Source: Petrotoga mobilis SJ95 (GTDB lineage Bacteria; Thermotogota; Thermotogae; Petrotogales; Petrotogaceae). Taken from it: DNA of 64,000 nucleotides. The DNA lies in contig NC_010003.1 of NCBI RefSeq assembly GCF_000018605.1, forward strand, positions 2,105,549 through 2,169,548. The letters run 5' to 3'. Each line of letters opens with the position of its first letter. Positions within the stretch are counted from its first letter, which is position 1. A model generated the notes under the pieces. The model saw only the letters and a list, made by a program, of their open reading frames with translations, was not told the DNA's origin and did not search any database. A program made the position numbers and the translations under genes. Shown here in pieces: positions 26,928 through 35,764 of this stretch.

Positions 26928-27899
26928 TTACTTGTAGAAAAAGACTTTAAAGGTTGTACCTACCATCCATTTTGATTCAAATTCTATTTTATAATTTGCT
27001 AGTTCACATAGATATTTAACCACCGCCAAACCCAACCCCGATCCTTTGGCGTGATTTTTTGCCTCGACCCCACGATAGAATCTTTCAAAAATTCTTTTTT
27101 GTTCTTCTTCTCTTATACCTATACCTTCATCTTTTATAATGAGTTGTTCATTTTGGAAATCAATGTATATATCAGAATTTTCGTAAGAATATTTAATCGC
27201 ATTGGAAAGTAGATTTCTGAAGATTGTGTAGAGTACAAACTTGTCACCTTTTAAGGAGTGAATATGGCAGTTGAAGTGTAGCTTTACCGATTTTTCTTGT
27301 ATTTTTTCGTAGAGATCAGTTACTACTTCATTGTATAGTGTACTTGGATTTATTACTTCTTTTTTTAATTCGTATTCTCCAAATTCTGCTTTCGAAAGAA
27401 GAGTTAGTTGAGAAATTATATTTTCTATTCTGTCAAGAGATTCTTCGATTTTGGTAACTTGTTTTATAAATTGATTATCTTTCATGAAGTCTTTGAGAAT
27501 TTGAGTATTTCCTTTTGCTATAGTGAGGGGAGTTCTGAGTTCGTGGGATACAGAAGTTATGAAATCCTCTTTCACTTTTTTTAGTAATTCAAATTCTGTT
27601 TTGTCCTGTAATATCAAAAGTTGATATTTTTGTTTGAATGTGAGTTTGCAAAACTTGCTGTATCCTTCAAAGAAATATATATTTGTTTCTATTTCAAAGT
27701 CCTCATTATTCAATATATGCTTTGCAAGCTGATCGATTTCATTGAAACTTATGGTGTTCAATAATTCTTTATTTGCTCCTAATCCCCAAGCTTTGGCCGT
27801 GGTATTTGCGTTAAGTATAGTTGTTTTGTTTTCTAACTGTAATACCGCGTCTTCTAAAGAGTCAAATATTTGAAAATCAAACGAACTGGTATTTTTCAT
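26928..27899 (-). CDS. phoR: Soluble PhoR-like sensor histidine kinase
   Basis: 323-residue kinase of the phosphate regulon, assigned by its place behind the response regulator and phoU. A PAS-like N-terminal region (about 1-110) precedes the HisKA box FITSVSHELRTPLTIAKGN with the phospho-accepting histidine. The ATPase domain has LLSNAIKYS, DEGIGI, FERFYRG and GSGLGLAVV. There is no transmembrane segment, so it is cytoplasmic and presumably senses phosphate through PstSCAB-PhoU. It overlaps the regulator gene by 4 bases. Confidence 0.87.
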   Translation of the reverse strand: MKNTSSFDFQIFDSLEDAVLQLENKTTILNANTTAKAWGLGANKELLNTISFNEIDQLAKHILNNEDFEIETNIYFFEGYSKFCKLTFKQKYQLLILQDKTEFELLKKVKEDFITSVSHELRTPLTIAKGNTQILKDFMKDNQFIKQVTKIEESLDRIENIISQLTLLSKAEFGEYELKKEVINPSTLYNEVVTDLYEKIQEKSVKLHFNCHIHSLKGDKFVLYTIFRNLLSNAIKYSYENSDIYIDFQNEQLIIKDEGIGIREEEQKRIFERFYRGVEAKNHAKGSGLGLAVVKYLCELANYKIEFESKWMVGTTFKVFFYK

Positions 27900-28594
27900 A
27901 TTTTATTTTCACCGTTGTTATCTACTGCATAAGCGTTTTTGTTGAACTTGTATCCTACGTTTCTAATAGTTTTTATCCATTCTTTCCCTATCTTTGATCT
28001 GATCATGCTTATATGTACGTCGATGACCCGGTCTGTAATAAATTCATCTCCAAACCAAATCTTGTCGATAATTTCTTCTCTGGTGTAAACTTTTTCTGAA
28101 TTCCTTGCTAATAGATCAAGTATTTCAAACTCTTTTGAGGTCAATTCAATATTTTTACCTTTGTAAGTTACTAAATAATTGTTTGAGTATATTTCCATTG
28201 GTCCAAAAATCATTTTACTTTCGGATTTTTTTAGTCTTTTTAATAAAGCCCTCACCCTTGCTGTAACTTCTCTGGGATTGAAGGGTTTAGTGATATAGTC
28301 ATCTGCTCCTGATTCAATTCCCAAGATTTTTTCTCCATCTGTATTTTTTGCAGAAATGATTATTATACCTATTTCTCTATTCAAAGCCCTAACTTTAGGT
28401 AACTCATCAACTGCGTTACCATCGGGTAGCATTAAATCTAGTAAGATTATATCGATGTTTGATTCTTTGTTTAAAACATTTCTCATTTGTGATAACGTAC
28501 CGGCTTCGAAGATTTGTAAATCTTCTAAACGAAGATAAGTTTTTAATATATCTCTTATGTCTTCATCGTCTTCAACAATTAATACTTTAGGCAT
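27896..28594 (-). CDS. phoB: PhoB-type response regulator
   Basis: 232 residues from the ATG at 28594, which has GGAGGC upstream. The longer frame would run back into phoU. Receiver domain with IVEDDEDI, phospho-aspartate in DIILLDLMLPDG and the switch lysine in TKPFNPRE. The C-terminal winged helix is of OmpR/PhoB type (ELTSKEFEILDLLARNSEKVYTREEI broken by loops, RVIDVHISMIRSKIG). It probably binds the tandem repeats upstream of pstS. Confidence 0.92.
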   Translation of the reverse strand: MPKVLIVEDDEDIRDILKTYLRLEDLQIFEAGTLSQMRNVLNKESNIDIILLDLMLPDGNAVDELPKVRALNREIGIIIISAKNTDGEKILGIESGADDYITKPFNPREVTARVRALLKRLKKSESKMIFGPMEIYSNNYLVTYKGKNIELTSKEFEILDLLARNSEKVYTREEIIDKIWFGDEFITDRVIDVHISMIRSKIGKEWIKTIRNVGYKFNKNAYAVDNNGENKI

Positions 28595-28608
28595 GAAAAA
28601 GCCTCCAT

Positions 28609-29271
28609 TTATAGATACTCTTCGATTTCCTTGCCTGTTTCTATGTAAACTATTTCTTCGCAAAGGTTTGTTGCGTGATCAGCGATCCTCTCTATGTCTC
28701 TAGCCAACAATATATAAGGTATGATAAGTTCTTTGTTGAATGATTCATCCTCCAATTTTTGCACAGCTATTTTTCGAATTTGTCTTTCTAGGTCGTCTAC
28801 TTCGTCGTCTCTTTTCCATATTTTAACTGCTTGTTGAATGTTTTTTTCTCCAAAGGCTTTATACGAGTCCTTTATCATTTCTAAAGATATACCGAACATC
28901 TTTTTTATTTCTTTATTATTTACAATGTCCTTTAAATCAACATGGGCATAGGTTTCAGTTTTTTCTGCAATATTGCATGAAAGGTCTCCTATCCTTTCAA
29001 GATTGTTTGCAAACTTTATCATTGTTACTGCGTATCTCAAATCCTTAGCTAAAGGTCGATACCTTGCTACAATTTGATATACTGATTCTTCAATTTGGCG
29101 GTTTAATTCATCTATTTGATCATCCGCTTTTAAGACTTTTTCGGCTAATTCAAGGTTTTTATCTTCTAGCGATTTAATAGAATTTTCAAAGGATCTTAAA
29201 ACTACAGTTAAAAGCTTGGATATTTCGCTTGTTAATCGTGTCATTTCAGTTTCAAAATGTGTGTAATCCAT
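28609..29271 (-). CDS. phoU: Phosphate transport system regulator PhoU
   Basis: 220-residue all-helical protein with the two PhoU repeats. The metal-binding motif appears as KFANNLERIGDLSCNI and LARDIERIADHATNLCEE. It links Pst transporter state to the PhoR kinase and keeps the regulon off when phosphate is plentiful. It lies between pstB and phoB in the run. Confidence 0.96.
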   Translation of the reverse strand: MDYTHFETEMTRLTSEISKLLTVVLRSFENSIKSLEDKNLELAEKVLKADDQIDELNRQIEESVYQIVARYRPLAKDLRYAVTMIKFANNLERIGDLSCNIAEKTETYAHVDLKDIVNNKEIKKMFGISLEMIKDSYKAFGEKNIQQAVKIWKRDDEVDDLERQIRKIAVQKLEDESFNKELIIPYILLARDIERIADHATNLCEEIVYIETGKEIEEYL

Positions 29272-29329
29272 TTATTCCACTCCCTATTTTCCTTATATAC
29301 TTTCTTTTGTTTGCTTGTTTATTAAAGTT

Positions 29330-30097
29330 TTAGCTAATTCTACCATTTAAATAATCTTCTGTCAATTGTTCTTTAGGGTTTTTTATAATGTCTTCTGTTT
29401 TTCCAGATTCGATAAGCTCTCCTTGAAACATAAAATACATATAATCTGATATTCTAATGGCTTGAGCTAGGTTATGTGTAACAATGATTATAGTGTAATT
29501 TTCCGACAGGTGTTCAATTAAATTCTCAATTTTTTGCGTTGCTATAGGATCTAGGGCAGATGTAGGCTCGTCCAATAAGATTATTTCAGGATCAATGGCG
29601 ATAGCCCTAGCAATACACAAACGTTGTTGTTGTCCACCAGAAAGTGAGCTCGCTGGTTTGTCGAGGTCGTCTTTTACTTCTTCCCATAAAGCTGCTCTTT
29701 TTAGTGCTGCTTCGATGATTTCATCCATTTTTCTACTATTTCTTGGTGTGTGTAATTTTATTCCAAAGGCAATGTTTTCATAAATAGACATCGGAAAAGG
29801 AACAGGTTTTTGAAAAACCATTCCAATTTTTTTTCGAAGCGTTGATAAATCAATGTTATTTTCGTATACATTTTTCCCCTCAAATATTATTTCTCCGCTT
29901 GTTCTATAGCCTGGAATTTCATCGTTGATTCTATTAATACTTCTCAACAAAGTTGATTTTCCACAACCTGAAGGTCCTATTATTGCGCTGACTCTTTTCT
30001 TTTTGATTTCCATATTTATATCTTTTAAGGCTTGTTTTTGATCGTACCAACCATTAAAATTTTTGATTTCTATCACAATTTCTTTTTCTGTATTCAA
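29330..30097 (-). CDS. pstB: Phosphate ABC transporter ATP-binding protein
   Basis: 255-residue ABC ATPase that powers phosphate import. Walker A is GPSGCGKSTLLRSINR, with the asparagine-rich RINDEIPGYR stretch typical of PstB, Q loop MVFQKPVPFPMSIYENI, signature LSGGQQQRLCIARAIA, Walker B IILLDEPTSALDP and the switch histidine in VTHN. It overlaps pstA by 4 bases. Confidence 0.97.
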   Translation of the reverse strand: MNTEKEIVIEIKNFNGWYDQKQALKDINMEIKKKRVSAIIGPSGCGKSTLLRSINRINDEIPGYRTSGEIIFEGKNVYENNIDLSTLRKKIGMVFQKPVPFPMSIYENIAFGIKLHTPRNSRKMDEIIEAALKRAALWEEVKDDLDKPASSLSGGQQQRLCIARAIAIDPEIILLDEPTSALDPIATQKIENLIEHLSENYTIIIVTHNLAQAIRISDYMYFMFQGELIESGKTEDIIKNPKEQLTEDYLNGRIS

Positions 30098-30942
30098 CTT
30101 TTTTGTTTTCCTCCTCTTATTTTAAAGGCTATAGAGTATATTACTAAAATAAGTAATATTAAGAATGCGGAAGTTGCTTTTGCCATCCATTGAGCACTCT
30201 CACCATAAGCCATGGTTATAAAATATATATGAGTTGGGAGAGTCATAACGGGATCGAGTAAAGAGTTTGGTAACTTAGTTGAATAGAAAACTGCACCGGT
30301 TAATAAGACAGGAGCGGTTTCTCCGATAACTCTTCCCGCACCAATTAATATTGCTGTTATTATTCTATTTTTTGCTGCAGGAAATAGTATTTTGTAAATA
30401 GTTTCAGTTTTTTTTGCTCCTAATGCATAGGCTGATTCCCTTAGTTCTCTAGGTAGAGAGGCAAGGGCTTCTTTTACTGATGATGATATTACTGGTAAAG
30501 TCATTATCGCCAAAGTTAAACTTCCACTAAGAAGCGACGTCCCAAATCCAAGAGTTATTGAAAAGAGTGCTAATCCAAACAATCCATAGACAACAGAAGG
30601 AACACCGGACAACGAGGTTACGGATACGTCAATTATTCTTCCTAATCTTGATTTTTGGCCGTATTCAGATAGGAATGTACCAGTGAGAACTCCTATTGGT
30701 ATTGAAAATAACAGGATAAAAAAAATCATCAATAGACTTCCCAATATAGCTGGTCCAATTCCTCCTGCAGTCATACCTTGGCTGGGGTACTCTACAAAAA
30801 AAGAAGGAGTAAAATATCTTGCACCATCTACTATTACTATTATGATTATTGACAATATTATGCCAAAGGCGATATAACTTATAATTCTGAAAATGAGTGA
30901 TATAATAGAATCTATTCCAGTTTGCTGTTTCAACTTTTCCAA
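30094..30942 (-). CDS. pstA: Phosphate ABC transporter permease PstA
   Basis: 282-residue membrane permease with about six helices. The coupling loop RELRESAYALGAKKTETIYK and the segment GRVIGETAPVLLTG are characteristic of PstA. It overlaps pstC by 13 bases, which suggests coupled translation of the heterodimeric channel. Confidence 0.95.
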   Translation of the reverse strand: MEKLKQQTGIDSIISLIFRIISYIAFGIILSIIIIVIVDGARYFTPSFFVEYPSQGMTAGGIGPAILGSLLMIFFILLFSIPIGVLTGTFLSEYGQKSRLGRIIDVSVTSLSGVPSVVYGLFGLALFSITLGFGTSLLSGSLTLAIMTLPVISSSVKEALASLPRELRESAYALGAKKTETIYKILFPAAKNRIITAILIGAGRVIGETAPVLLTGAVFYSTKLPNSLLDPVMTLPTHIYFITMAYGESAQWMAKATSAFLILLILVIYSIAFKIRGGKQKS

Positions 30943-31796
30943 CTCCTCGTTATTCTCCTAGATATCATCGTAAGAATAAAAGATATCGTTAACAAAATTA
31001 AACCCGCTGTAAACAACGCAGAGTAGTGAGTACTTCCTATCGGTACTTCCCCCATCTCGCTTGCAATAGTAGCGGTCAAAGGTCTAACCGGATCCCAAAT
31101 TGATCTAGGAATTATGGCAGCTCCACCCGAAACCATCAATACAACAATAGTTTCTCCTATGATTCTATTTATAGTTAGAATTATTGAATTCAAAATTCCT
31201 GATAGGGCTGCTTTGCTTACTATTCTAAATCCGGCAGTGAACCTACTTGCTCCTAAGGCTAAGGCGCTTTCTTTTAAACTGATGTCAACAGATGATAATG
31301 CTTCCTGCATGAGAGATGCAGCGTATGGCAGAGATAAAATTGATAATCCAATAGCTGCCAAAAGCAAATTACCTGCTGACCAAGCACCGAAATTCATCAG
31401 GATAGGTGAAATATAAATGAATAAGAATGAACCTATTATAACAGTTGGGATCCCGGATAACAAATCTATCGCTGATTTTATAATTCTTTGCTCCCTGTTC
31501 GTGGCGTAGTCATACAAGAAAAACGCAATTATATACCCTATGGGTATAACTATAATAGAAGCAAATCCCGTTAGTATGAAAGAACCTACTATCATTGCTA
31601 ACATGCCGTACTCTGGTGGATCATATGTTGGATACCAATATTTACTGGTAAAAATTTCAGCCCCAACTTCTGTCAGGGCTGGAAGTGATTCTCTTATGAT
31701 AAAAATGAATAGACCAATTAATGCCAAAATTCCTACCATTGCAACAGCTGTGATTATACTTTGATTTACGATATTTTTTAAATCTCGTCTATTCAC
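30930..31796 (-). CDS. pstC: Phosphate ABC transporter permease PstC
   Basis: 288-residue permease partner of PstA with about six helices. The EAA-type loop reads ISLKESALALGASRFTAGFR and is followed by NRIIGETIVVLMVSGG. EIFTSKYWYPTYDPPEYG in the first external loop is the segment typical of PstC. Directly downstream of pstS. Confidence 0.95.
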   Translation of the reverse strand: MNRRDLKNIVNQSIITAVAMVGILALIGLFIFIIRESLPALTEVGAEIFTSKYWYPTYDPPEYGMLAMIVGSFILTGFASIIVIPIGYIIAFFLYDYATNREQRIIKSAIDLLSGIPTVIIGSFLFIYISPILMNFGAWSAGNLLLAAIGLSILSLPYAASLMQEALSSVDISLKESALALGASRFTAGFRIVSKAALSGILNSIILTINRIIGETIVVLMVSGGAAIIPRSIWDPVRPLTATIASEMGEVPIGSTHYSALFTAGLILLTISFILTMISRRITRSWKS

Positions 31797-31828
31797 GAAT
31801 AAAGCACTCCTTCTAAAAGATAATCTTT

Positions 31829-32653
31829 TTAAAATCCGTATGCTGCAACGTAACCAGCCTGTTCAACTAACTCTTGACCTCTTTTTGATAGTCCAAATGT
31901 CAAATATTGTTTAACTGGACCAGTTTCTGGGTAACCGTTTGTAGCATCAACAAACATATACAATGGTCTTGAGATTGGATATACAGAATTTAAAATATTC
32001 AGTTTTGTTGGTTGTACACCTTCAACCGATAAAACTTTTACATCGTCAGTTACGTAACCTACACCTGTATAAGCTATGGCATACATGTTTTGTGCAACTG
32101 CTTGTATTTCCGCTTGGGTAGATTCTAACATCTGAACTGTTGGAGTCATCCTTTTACCCTCTAAAACTTTTTCTACAAATGTTTCATAGGTTCCTGAGGC
32201 TGTGTTCCTTGAATATACAACGATTCTTTGACCTGGTAAATTAGGGCTCAATTGGTTCCATCTTGTGATTTCACCAGTGTAAATTTTTGCCAATTCTTCT
32301 ATAGTGATATCATCAATTCCAAGATTCGGATTAACTATTACTGCTATTCCATCGTATCCTAAAACAACGGGAATGAAGTACTTACCTTCTTCATGCATCT
32401 GCTCTAATTCAGAATCTTTAAGCCATCTACTTGAGTTTGCAATGTCTGTTGTTCCGTTGAATAAAGCAGCAATACCGGTTGAAGAGCCAGCACCTTCCAA
32501 TGTGATTGTTAAATCGGGATACATATCTTTTAACTCTTCAATCCAAAGTTGAGCTACTGGAAAAATCGTGTTTGAACCTTTTAGAACAAGTGTTTCTGCA
32601 AAACTGAAAAGAGCTATACCAACTAAAACAAACGTTAATAATACTTTCTTCAC
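31829..32653 (-). CDS. pstS: Phosphate-binding protein PstS
   Basis: 274-residue exported phosphate receptor. A signal peptide (MKKVLLTFVLVGIALFSFA) precedes LVLKGSNTIFPVAQLW, GAGSSTGIAALFNGTTDIANSSR and YSRNTASGTYETF, the loops whose Ser/Thr/Arg side chains hold phosphate. GTG start with GGAGGG upstream. It is the first gene of the pst-pho run, behind a Pho box promoter. Confidence 0.96.
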   Translation of the reverse strand: MKKVLLTFVLVGIALFSFAETLVLKGSNTIFPVAQLWIEELKDMYPDLTITLEGAGSSTGIAALFNGTTDIANSSRWLKDSELEQMHEEGKYFIPVVLGYDGIAVIVNPNLGIDDITIEELAKIYTGEITRWNQLSPNLPGQRIVVYSRNTASGTYETFVEKVLEGKRMTPTVQMLESTQAEIQAVAQNMYAIAYTGVGYVTDDVKVLSVEGVQPTKLNILNSVYPISRPLYMFVDATNGYPETGPVKQYLTFGLSKRGQELVEQAGYVAAYGF

Positions 32654-32687
32654 AATATTTCCCTCCTTAATTTATGTTTTCGATGTT

Positions 32688-32740
32688 ATTATAACAATCT
32701 TTTTTTTAGGTAAAATCAAGTGATATTAAGAAATATTAAG
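32688..32740 (-). promoter_or_regulatory. pstS promoter with three-repeat Pho box over the -35 region
   Basis: Read on the plus strand, 32711-32740 is three direct 10-base repeats: TAAAATCAAG, TGATATTAAG, AAATATTAAG. On the minus strand these are CTTAATATTT, CTTAATATCA, CTTGATTTTA. A perfect TATAAT lies at 32693-32688 on the minus strand, and the nearest repeat falls exactly 17 bases before it, in place of a -35. This fits activation by PhoB bound to tandem half-sites one helical turn apart. Confidence 0.72.
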
Positions 32741-32850
32741 GAGGTACTTTCATTGATATTTAACCATAATTGATGAACCTAAAAATAAAAATGCTATTAC
32801 AATTTGATAAATTTTTTAAGCTTTTATTCTGTTTCAAATTTCTAGAATTT

Positions 32851-32860
32851 GTGCTATAAT
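32851..32860 (+). promoter_or_regulatory. Extended -10 promoter of relA/spoT
   Basis: TGCTATAAT (TATAAT at 32855-32860) with a TTTCAA hexamer 17 bases upstream at 32832-32837. The start codon is 66 bases downstream. It diverges from pstS. Confidence 0.6.
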
Positions 32861-32925
32861 TTTATTGTACTGTTTTTAAATGAAATAAGTAATTATTTTT
32901 AAGAATCGTTAAGAGGTGTTTGATT

Positions 32926-35064
32926 ATGTTGATTGAATCGAAAAGTTATGAGAAAGAAGTAGAAAAGCTATTAAATGTGAAGCTTACTAAAAAAGAAAAA
33001 GAAAGAATAAAAATTGCCTATGAATTGGCTGAAACATCTCATAGTGGTCAATTTAGGGATTCTGGTGAGGAATTTTTTGAGCATCCAAAAAGTGTTGGAT
33101 TGATACTCGCAGGTTTAAAAATGGATGTGGATACTATTATAGCTGGTCTTTTGCACGATGTAGTTGAAGATTGTGGTGTTTCAATAGATAAAATAAAAGA
33201 TCTTTTTGGGATCGATGTTGCTAATATAGTTTCAGGTGTCACTAAGATTAGCAATTTAAAGCTCAATGAGCGGCTAAACGAAAATGACATGAAATCTTTA
33301 GAAAAAGTAGAAACTATCAGAAAGATGCTTTTTGCTATGTCTGAGGATATAAGAGTCATAATCGTTAAATTGGCAGATAGATTACATAACATGAGAACTT
33401 TAGAATTCGTCGATAGAAAAAAGCAGATAGCCAAGGCCGACGAAACTTTAAAAATATACGCACCTATTGCCCATAGATTGGGTATCTATAAGATGAAGGA
33501 AGAGTTGGAAGATTTGTCTTTTCGGTATTTGTATCCTGAGACATATTTTGATCTAAAGACGAAAATCGAGGAAAAAATTAGACTTGGGCAAAATCGATTG
33601 AACGAATACGCGCAGATTATTAAACAAGAGCTTGATAATCAGAAAATTAAAGCGACGGTTGAAGGTCGCTCTAAGCATTTATATAGTATATGGGATAAGA
33701 TGATTCGAAAAGGAAAAACTTTAGATGAAATATATGACTACATAGCTCTTAGGATAATTACTGAAGATCAGAATAAATGCTATGCTGTGTTGGGAATAAT
33801 TCATTCTATTTGGTCCCCTGTTCCAGGTAGAATAAAAGATTACATTGCAACCCCTAAATTCAATGGTTATAAATCCCTGCATACCACCGTTATAACCCAT
33901 AAAGGAGATCCTTTGGAAATTCAAATTCGAGATTGGGAAATGCATGAAGAAGCTGAATACGGCTTAGCTGCCCATTGGGTCTATAAAGAGGGTGTTAGTC
34001 AGGAAAAATTGAAATTTTTAACTGATCTTATGGAATTACATAGGTATATTGCTCAAAATGCTTTTGAATTGAAAGATATCGAAACGAATCTTCTTTCAAA
34101 AGAAACTTTTGTATTTACACCAAAGGGAGAAATAATCCATTTACCAAGAGGAGCAACACCTATTGATTTTGCTTTTGCTATTCATACTGAGGTTGGCAAT
34201 CATTTTTCTGGAGCGAAAGTCAACGGTAAATTAGTCCCTATTTCATACAAATTACAGACTGGGGACATAGTAGAGATATTGATCAATAGGAATTTTCAAG
34301 GACCTAGTATTGATTGGTTAAAATATGCTCATTCTCCCAAGACTATATCAAAGATAAAAAAATATTACAGGCAAAAAAACGAAGTGGAGTTAATAGAAAG
34401 AGGCAAAGACAAGTTTAGAGAGCTGTCTAAAAAACTTAATTTTTCTATGGATGAAATTCTCGAGAAATTGAAAGAAATAGGATTTTATATTAAATACAAT
34501 ATAAAAAGTGACGACGAATTTTTCATTAAGTTATCTTTAGAAGATATCAGTATTAATACTATTAGAAATATTTTTACCCTCAATGAAAAAGAAGAGGAAA
34601 CAATCACTACGGTCGAAAAAACTAATTCAAGTAGGAAAGGGATCTCCGTTCTTGTTGATGGTGAAGAAGGAGTCGAAAGTTATTTTGCTAAATGTTGTAT
34701 GCCTGTTCCAGGTGATGAAATTATTGGTGTGATAACCCGTAGAGGCATCGGCATACATAGAAAAGATTGTAATAATATTCAGGATATTGATGATAGTAAG
34801 AAGGTAAATGTTGAGTGGAACGAACTCAATCAAAACAAATTTTCTACGGTATTAATGATTGATGTGGAAAGTAAAAATGTCTTAAATAACGTTAGAAATG
34901 TTATAAATAATGAAGGGGGACATATTGAAAAATTCGAAATGACAAATAATTCTAATTATCTTAATATTAGGATATATTTAGCTGTTCAGAATTTAAAGCA
35001 TCTGAGTCTTTTGAGTAATAAATTGAAAAATTCTAAAGGTGTTTATTCTGTTAGGAGGGTATAA
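32926..35064 (+). CDS. relA: Bifunctional (p)ppGpp synthetase/hydrolase
   Basis: Stringent-response Rel enzyme of 712 residues. N-terminal HD hydrolase (HSGQFRDSGEEFFEHP, LLHDVVEDC, VKLADRLHNMRT), synthetase domain (GRSKHLYSIWDKM, YDYIALRII, GRIKDYIATPKFNGYKSLHT), TGS domain (VFTPKGEIIHLPRGATPIDFA), a linker with a CCMPVPGD cysteine motif and a C-terminal ACT domain. The intact HD motif suggests it both makes and degrades the alarmone. The ATG at 32926 follows AAGAGGTG. dtd follows immediately. Confidence 0.96.
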   Translation: MLIESKSYEKEVEKLLNVKLTKKEKERIKIAYELAETSHSGQFRDSGEEFFEHPKSVGLILAGLKMDVDTIIAGLLHDVVEDCGVSIDKIKDLFGIDVANIVSGVTKISNLKLNERLNENDMKSLEKVETIRKMLFAMSEDIRVIIVKLADRLHNMRTLEFVDRKKQIAKADETLKIYAPIAHRLGIYKMKEELEDLSFRYLYPETYFDLKTKIEEKIRLGQNRLNEYAQIIKQELDNQKIKATVEGRSKHLYSIWDKMIRKGKTLDEIYDYIALRIITEDQNKCYAVLGIIHSIWSPVPGRIKDYIATPKFNGYKSLHTTVITHKGDPLEIQIRDWEMHEEAEYGLAAHWVYKEGVSQEKLKFLTDLMELHRYIAQNAFELKDIETNLLSKETFVFTPKGEIIHLPRGATPIDFAFAIHTEVGNHFSGAKVNGKLVPISYKLQTGDIVEILINRNFQGPSIDWLKYAHSPKTISKIKKYYRQKNEVELIERGKDKFRELSKKLNFSMDEILEKLKEIGFYIKYNIKSDDEFFIKLSLEDISINTIRNIFTLNEKEEETITTVEKTNSSRKGISVLVDGEEGVESYFAKCCMPVPGDEIIGVITRRGIGIHRKDCNNIQDIDDSKKVNVEWNELNQNKFSTVLMIDVESKNVLNNVRNVINNEGGHIEKFEMTNNSNYLNIRIYLAVQNLKHLSLLSNKLKNSKGVYSVRRV

Positions 35065-35065
35065 T

Positions 35066-35518
35066 TTGAGGGCAGTGGTTCAAAGAGTATCACAAGCTTC
35101 CGTAACCATTTCTGATAACATTGTTGCTCAAATAGAAAAAGGTCTCCTGGTTTTCTTGGGCATTTCGAAAATTGATCAAGTATCAGATATTAGTTGGATG
35201 GCTGATAAGATTGTAAATCTTAGAATTTTTGAAGATGATCAAAATAAAATGAATAGATCTTTATTAGATATTATGGGGGATATGATCGTTGTCTCTCAAT
35301 TCACTTTATATGGTGATTGTAGAAAAGGAAGGAGACCATCCTTCACTGATTCGGCAACTCCTGAGAAAGCTAAAGTTCTTTACGATAATTTTCTTTCCTA
35401 TCTTAAAGAAAAATACCCTATAAACGTTCAACAAGGTGAGTTTCAAGCTCATATGAAAGTAAATATTGTCAACGATGGTCCAGTGACTTTACTTTTAGAT
35501 TCTCAAAAGTTGTTTTGA
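35066..35518 (+). CDS. dtd: D-aminoacyl-tRNA deacylase
   Basis: Removes D-amino acids wrongly attached to tRNAs. From the TTG at 35066 (AGGAGGG upstream) it is 150 residues, the standard length: RAVVQRVSQASVTI, the catalytic SQFTLYGDCRKGRRPSFTDSA, and the cis Gly-Pro motif NDGPVTLLL near the end. Its start follows the relA stop by one base, a common pairing. Confidence 0.96.
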   Translation: MRAVVQRVSQASVTISDNIVAQIEKGLLVFLGISKIDQVSDISWMADKIVNLRIFEDDQNKMNRSLLDIMGDMIVVSQFTLYGDCRKGRRPSFTDSATPEKAKVLYDNFLSYLKEKYPINVQQGEFQAHMKVNIVNDGPVTLLLDSQKLF

Positions 35519-35550
35519 ATTTAACAAATATCTTTGATTGGAGGGATTTT

Positions 35551-35748
35551 ATGAAAGAGTTAGAAGTTACCGTTTTTGTCTACAACGAAGATCCTTTTGA
35601 AGCACACATTTCATCGGAAGGTGTAGAATCAGGAGTTAATCAATCTAATGTGCATAAAATATATTTAGGTTATGAAAAACCTCAAAAAGGAGTCGTTGTT
35701 AAATTCAAACTACCTAACGGCGAGAAAAAATACATTAGGGGTGAATAG
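35551..35748 (+). CDS. Small conserved protein of unknown function
   Basis: 65 residues from the ATG at 35551 (GGAGGG upstream). I do not recognise a named family. It looks like a beta-rich domain (VTVFVYNEDPFEAHIS, KIYLGYEKPQKGVVVKFK). It follows dtd by 32 bases and is likely in the same transcript. Its last ~157 bases are repeated almost perfectly at 42336-42492, at the far end of the island, so it was the target of an insertion or duplication. Confidence 0.7.
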   Translation: MKELEVTVFVYNEDPFEAHISSEGVESGVNQSNVHKIYLGYEKPQKGVVVKFKLPNGEKKYIRGE

Positions 35749-35764
35749 ATGATTCTATTTCATT
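35592..35764 (+). repeat. 173-bp direct repeat, left copy
   Basis: Identical to 42336-42508 except for one base (T at 35614, G at 42358). It covers the 3' part and stop of the small conserved gene and, on the other strand, the last codons and stop of the HD gene. The offset between copies is 6744 bases. Confidence 0.97.

Noticed and set aside
35592..35764. The 173-bp repeat as a transposon target-site duplication
   Set aside because: Target duplications are usually 2-14 bases, and no transposase or inverted repeats lie at the island ends.
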